A program made the position numbers and the translations under genes. The notes under the pieces were generated by a model, which had not been told where the DNA came from, ran no database searches, and saw nothing but the letters and a program-made list of their open reading frames with translations. A stretch of 64,000 nt of DNA from Woeseia sp034521225 (GTDB taxonomy: Bacteria > Pseudomonadota > Gammaproteobacteria > Steroidobacterales > Woeseiaceae). The stretch is from contig JAXHMR010000012.1 of assembly GCA_034521225.1 (NCBI GenBank), positions 28,311 through 92,310 on the forward strand, given 5' to 3'. Below are positions 62,626 to 64,000 of this stretch, one piece after another. The number at the start of each line of letters is the position of its first letter. Position 1 is the first letter of the stretch.

Positions 62626-63830
62626 CCTGTCCGGTGCGAATTCCTATTCATCGCAGAATCTCGCGGTTTTCGTAAGCTTGTCAAGTTCCCTGATCGGACT
62701 ACCATGCACAGGCCATGCGTGATGTCCTCATCCTCGTCGTCCACCTGATGATTACCGTCGTCCGCTTGATGCGGCCGGGCGGCGCGCGATCAGTGATTGC
62801 CGAATCTGTATTCCTGAGGCATCAGTTGCTGGTACTGAGACGGGCCTCGACAGCGAGCTCCGGACCTGCGTCCGATCGACCGAATTGTGGCTGGACTGTG
62901 TGCGAGCCTCGTGCGCCCTGCCCGTCTGATTCGCTCCGCGATCGTGCTGCAGCCGGCCACGATCCTGCACTTTCATCGATTACTCGTGAAGCGCAAGTAC
63001 CAGGAGTTGTTTTCGCCGACGAGGAAACGGTCGCCACCTGGCCCGAAAGGCCCATCGGCGGAACTCATCGCTGCCATCGTGGAAATAAAGCAAAGGAACC
63101 CGCGCTTCGACTACCAGCGAATCGCCGATCAGCTAGCCTTGGCGCTCGGCATCCCGGTAGACAAGGATACGGTTCGGCGTGTGCTTGCCAAGCATTATCG
63201 GCCGGATCCCGGCCGCGGCGGCCCGTCCTGGTTGACCTTTCTCGGCCATAGTAAGGACAGCTTGTGGAGCGTGGATCTATTTCGTTGTGAATCGTTGATC
63301 CTGAATAGCCACTGGGTCATGGTCGTCATGGACCAGTGCACACGACGTATCATTGGCTTTGCAGTCCACAAGGGAACCGTCGATGGGCCAGCCGTCTGCC
63401 GAATGTTCGGCCGGATCATCAGCAGCACGGCAACACCGACGTACCTCAGTTCCGACAATGACCCGCTGTTCGAATCTCATCGCTGGAAGGCCAATCTACG
63501 CATCCTCGAGATCGAAGAGATCAAGACCGTTCCCTACGTCCCAATGTCACACCCTTTCGTCGAAAGGTTGATCGGAACGATTCGGCGCGAATACCTCGAC
63601 CCTGTGCCGTTCTGGAATGCCAGGGATCTGGATAGAAAATTGTCCTGTTTCCAGGACTACTACAACCGCGAACGAGCGCATCAGGGTATCGGCGGTGCTC
63701 TTCCCGAGCCTGAATTCGGTGATGTTAGTCGAACCGTCGGTTCCATTGATGCCTATCGATGGAAATCATGCTGTCGTGGCCTGTATCAGCTTCCGATTGC
63801 CGCCTGAATATCAATTCGCACCGCACAGGT
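62626..63830 (+). mobile_element. IS-B, near-complete copy (integrase/rve-type IS)
   Basis: About 1.2 kb. The left end CCTGTCCGGTGCGAATTC and the right end, in reverse, CCTGTGCGGTGCGAATTG form an inverted repeat of over 20 imperfect bases. It contains one transposase gene. This is the only copy with both ends in the window. Fragments elsewhere (9395, 13466, 16290, 17931, 42215, 47251, 55376) match its ends or core, some from a subtype with GGGTGCGAATT ends. Confidence 0.85.
62715..63807 (+). pseudogene. IS-B transposase (rve integrase core), one frameshift
   Basis: It starts MRDVLILVVHLMITVVRLMR, then ESVFLRHQLLVLRR. A frameshift near 62860 leads into the frame open to 63807: PARLIRSAIVLQPATILHFH, FDYQRIADQLALALGIPVDK (helix-turn-helix-like), then the DDE core: SVDLFRCESLI, YLSSDNDPLFESHRWK and PFVERLIGTIRREYLD. 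The C-terminus is RGLYQLPIAA. Without the frameshift this would be an intact enzyme of about 360 residues. Confidence 0.85.
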
Positions 63831-64000
63831 TAGAGCTCCTTTTGATGATCCGGAACCTTATCGCCGCCCTTGCGGACGTTTTCAGCAATTCGAGGTCCCG
63901 AATGGTCGCCGAGAAAATCACTGCCTTCGGAGGCTGGTGTCAAAACAGTAGAGCTCAGGCGTTGAGGATAGGACGGCGCTACACATTATGCGACCGTCAG
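63831..64000. other. Window end, nothing recognised
   Basis: 170 bases after the IS-B right end. No frame with family resemblance could be read before the window ends. Confidence 0.5.

Noticed and set aside
1..64000. CRISPR arrays, rRNA or complete tRNA genes
   Set aside because: No regularly spaced short repeats, no rRNA sequence and no complete cloverleaf were seen. All repeats found belong to insertion sequences or operators.

Overview
The window looks like a gammaproteobacterial chromosome, probably a GC-rich marine or soil heterotroph of the Xanthomonadales/Woeseia type. That placement is inferred from a TonB receptor, exported S9 and M14 peptidases, HipBA and RAQPRD-type conjugative remnants. 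No rRNA or intact tRNA is present to fix the taxon. Insertion sequences have reshaped it heavily. Four recur: IS-A (IS5-like, IS903-type ends), IS-B (integrase/rve-type, about 1.2 kb), IS-C (IS3 family, two copies) and single remnants of other IS3 and IS4 elements. Most copies are fragments.

Region 1 (1-10.7 kb) is a gene graveyard: a SelO end, a LysR regulator, a methyltransferase split by IS-C, an AraC tail, an amidohydrolase beheaded by IS-C copy 2 and a flavodoxin fragment, nearly all frameshifted. Region 2 (10.7-18.7 kb) is patchy accessory DNA. It holds a redox operon on the minus strand (MarR with a cysteine-rich tail, glutaredoxin-like protein, cytochrome P460, truncated redoxin), a truncated RAQPRD gene of an integrative conjugative element, a PIN-type toxin-antitoxin pair, a HipBA pair behind an operator array, a DUF4238 fragment, an AT-rich hydrolase that looks imported from Bacteroidetes, and the 3' half of a tRNA-Pro followed by an integrase start (an attachment scar).

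Region 3 (18.7-26 kb) carries a PhyH-type dioxygenase, a flavodoxin-family protein and two divergent exported peptidases (M14 and S9). Region 4 (26-55.5 kb) is the most coherent and best preserved part. It is a catabolic cluster built from duplicated modules: two 268-residue regulators in which an NTF2/SnoaL-like domain is joined to an AraC DNA-binding domain; three Tat-exported FAD oxidoreductases resembling spermidine dehydrogenase plus the relic of a fourth; two PYROXD2/phytoene-desaturase-like FAD enzymes; two Tat-exported two-subunit molybdenum hydroxylases (IorAB type); a TonB receptor; a PHP-domain lipoprotein; a bicupin lipoprotein; an exported enolase-superfamily protein; an APH-fold phosphotransferase; and a LytS/LytTR pair. 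The likely reading is uptake through TonB followed by oxidation in the periplasm, with NTF2-AraC proteins as ligand sensors. The substrate is unknown. The 8-kb half holding regulator 2, SpdH-like 3, LytSR and IorAB2 lies between direct repeats that are solo IS-B ends.

Region 5 (55.5-64 kb) decays again: a dioxygenase with an internal deletion, an intact class II aldolase, broken 3-hydroxyisobutyrate dehydrogenase, cysteine desulfurase-like and sarcosine/dimethylglycine dehydrogenase-like genes, an IS4 tail and the only near-complete IS-B. The many one-base frameshifts may be real decay or sequencing error, and the sequence alone does not settle this.
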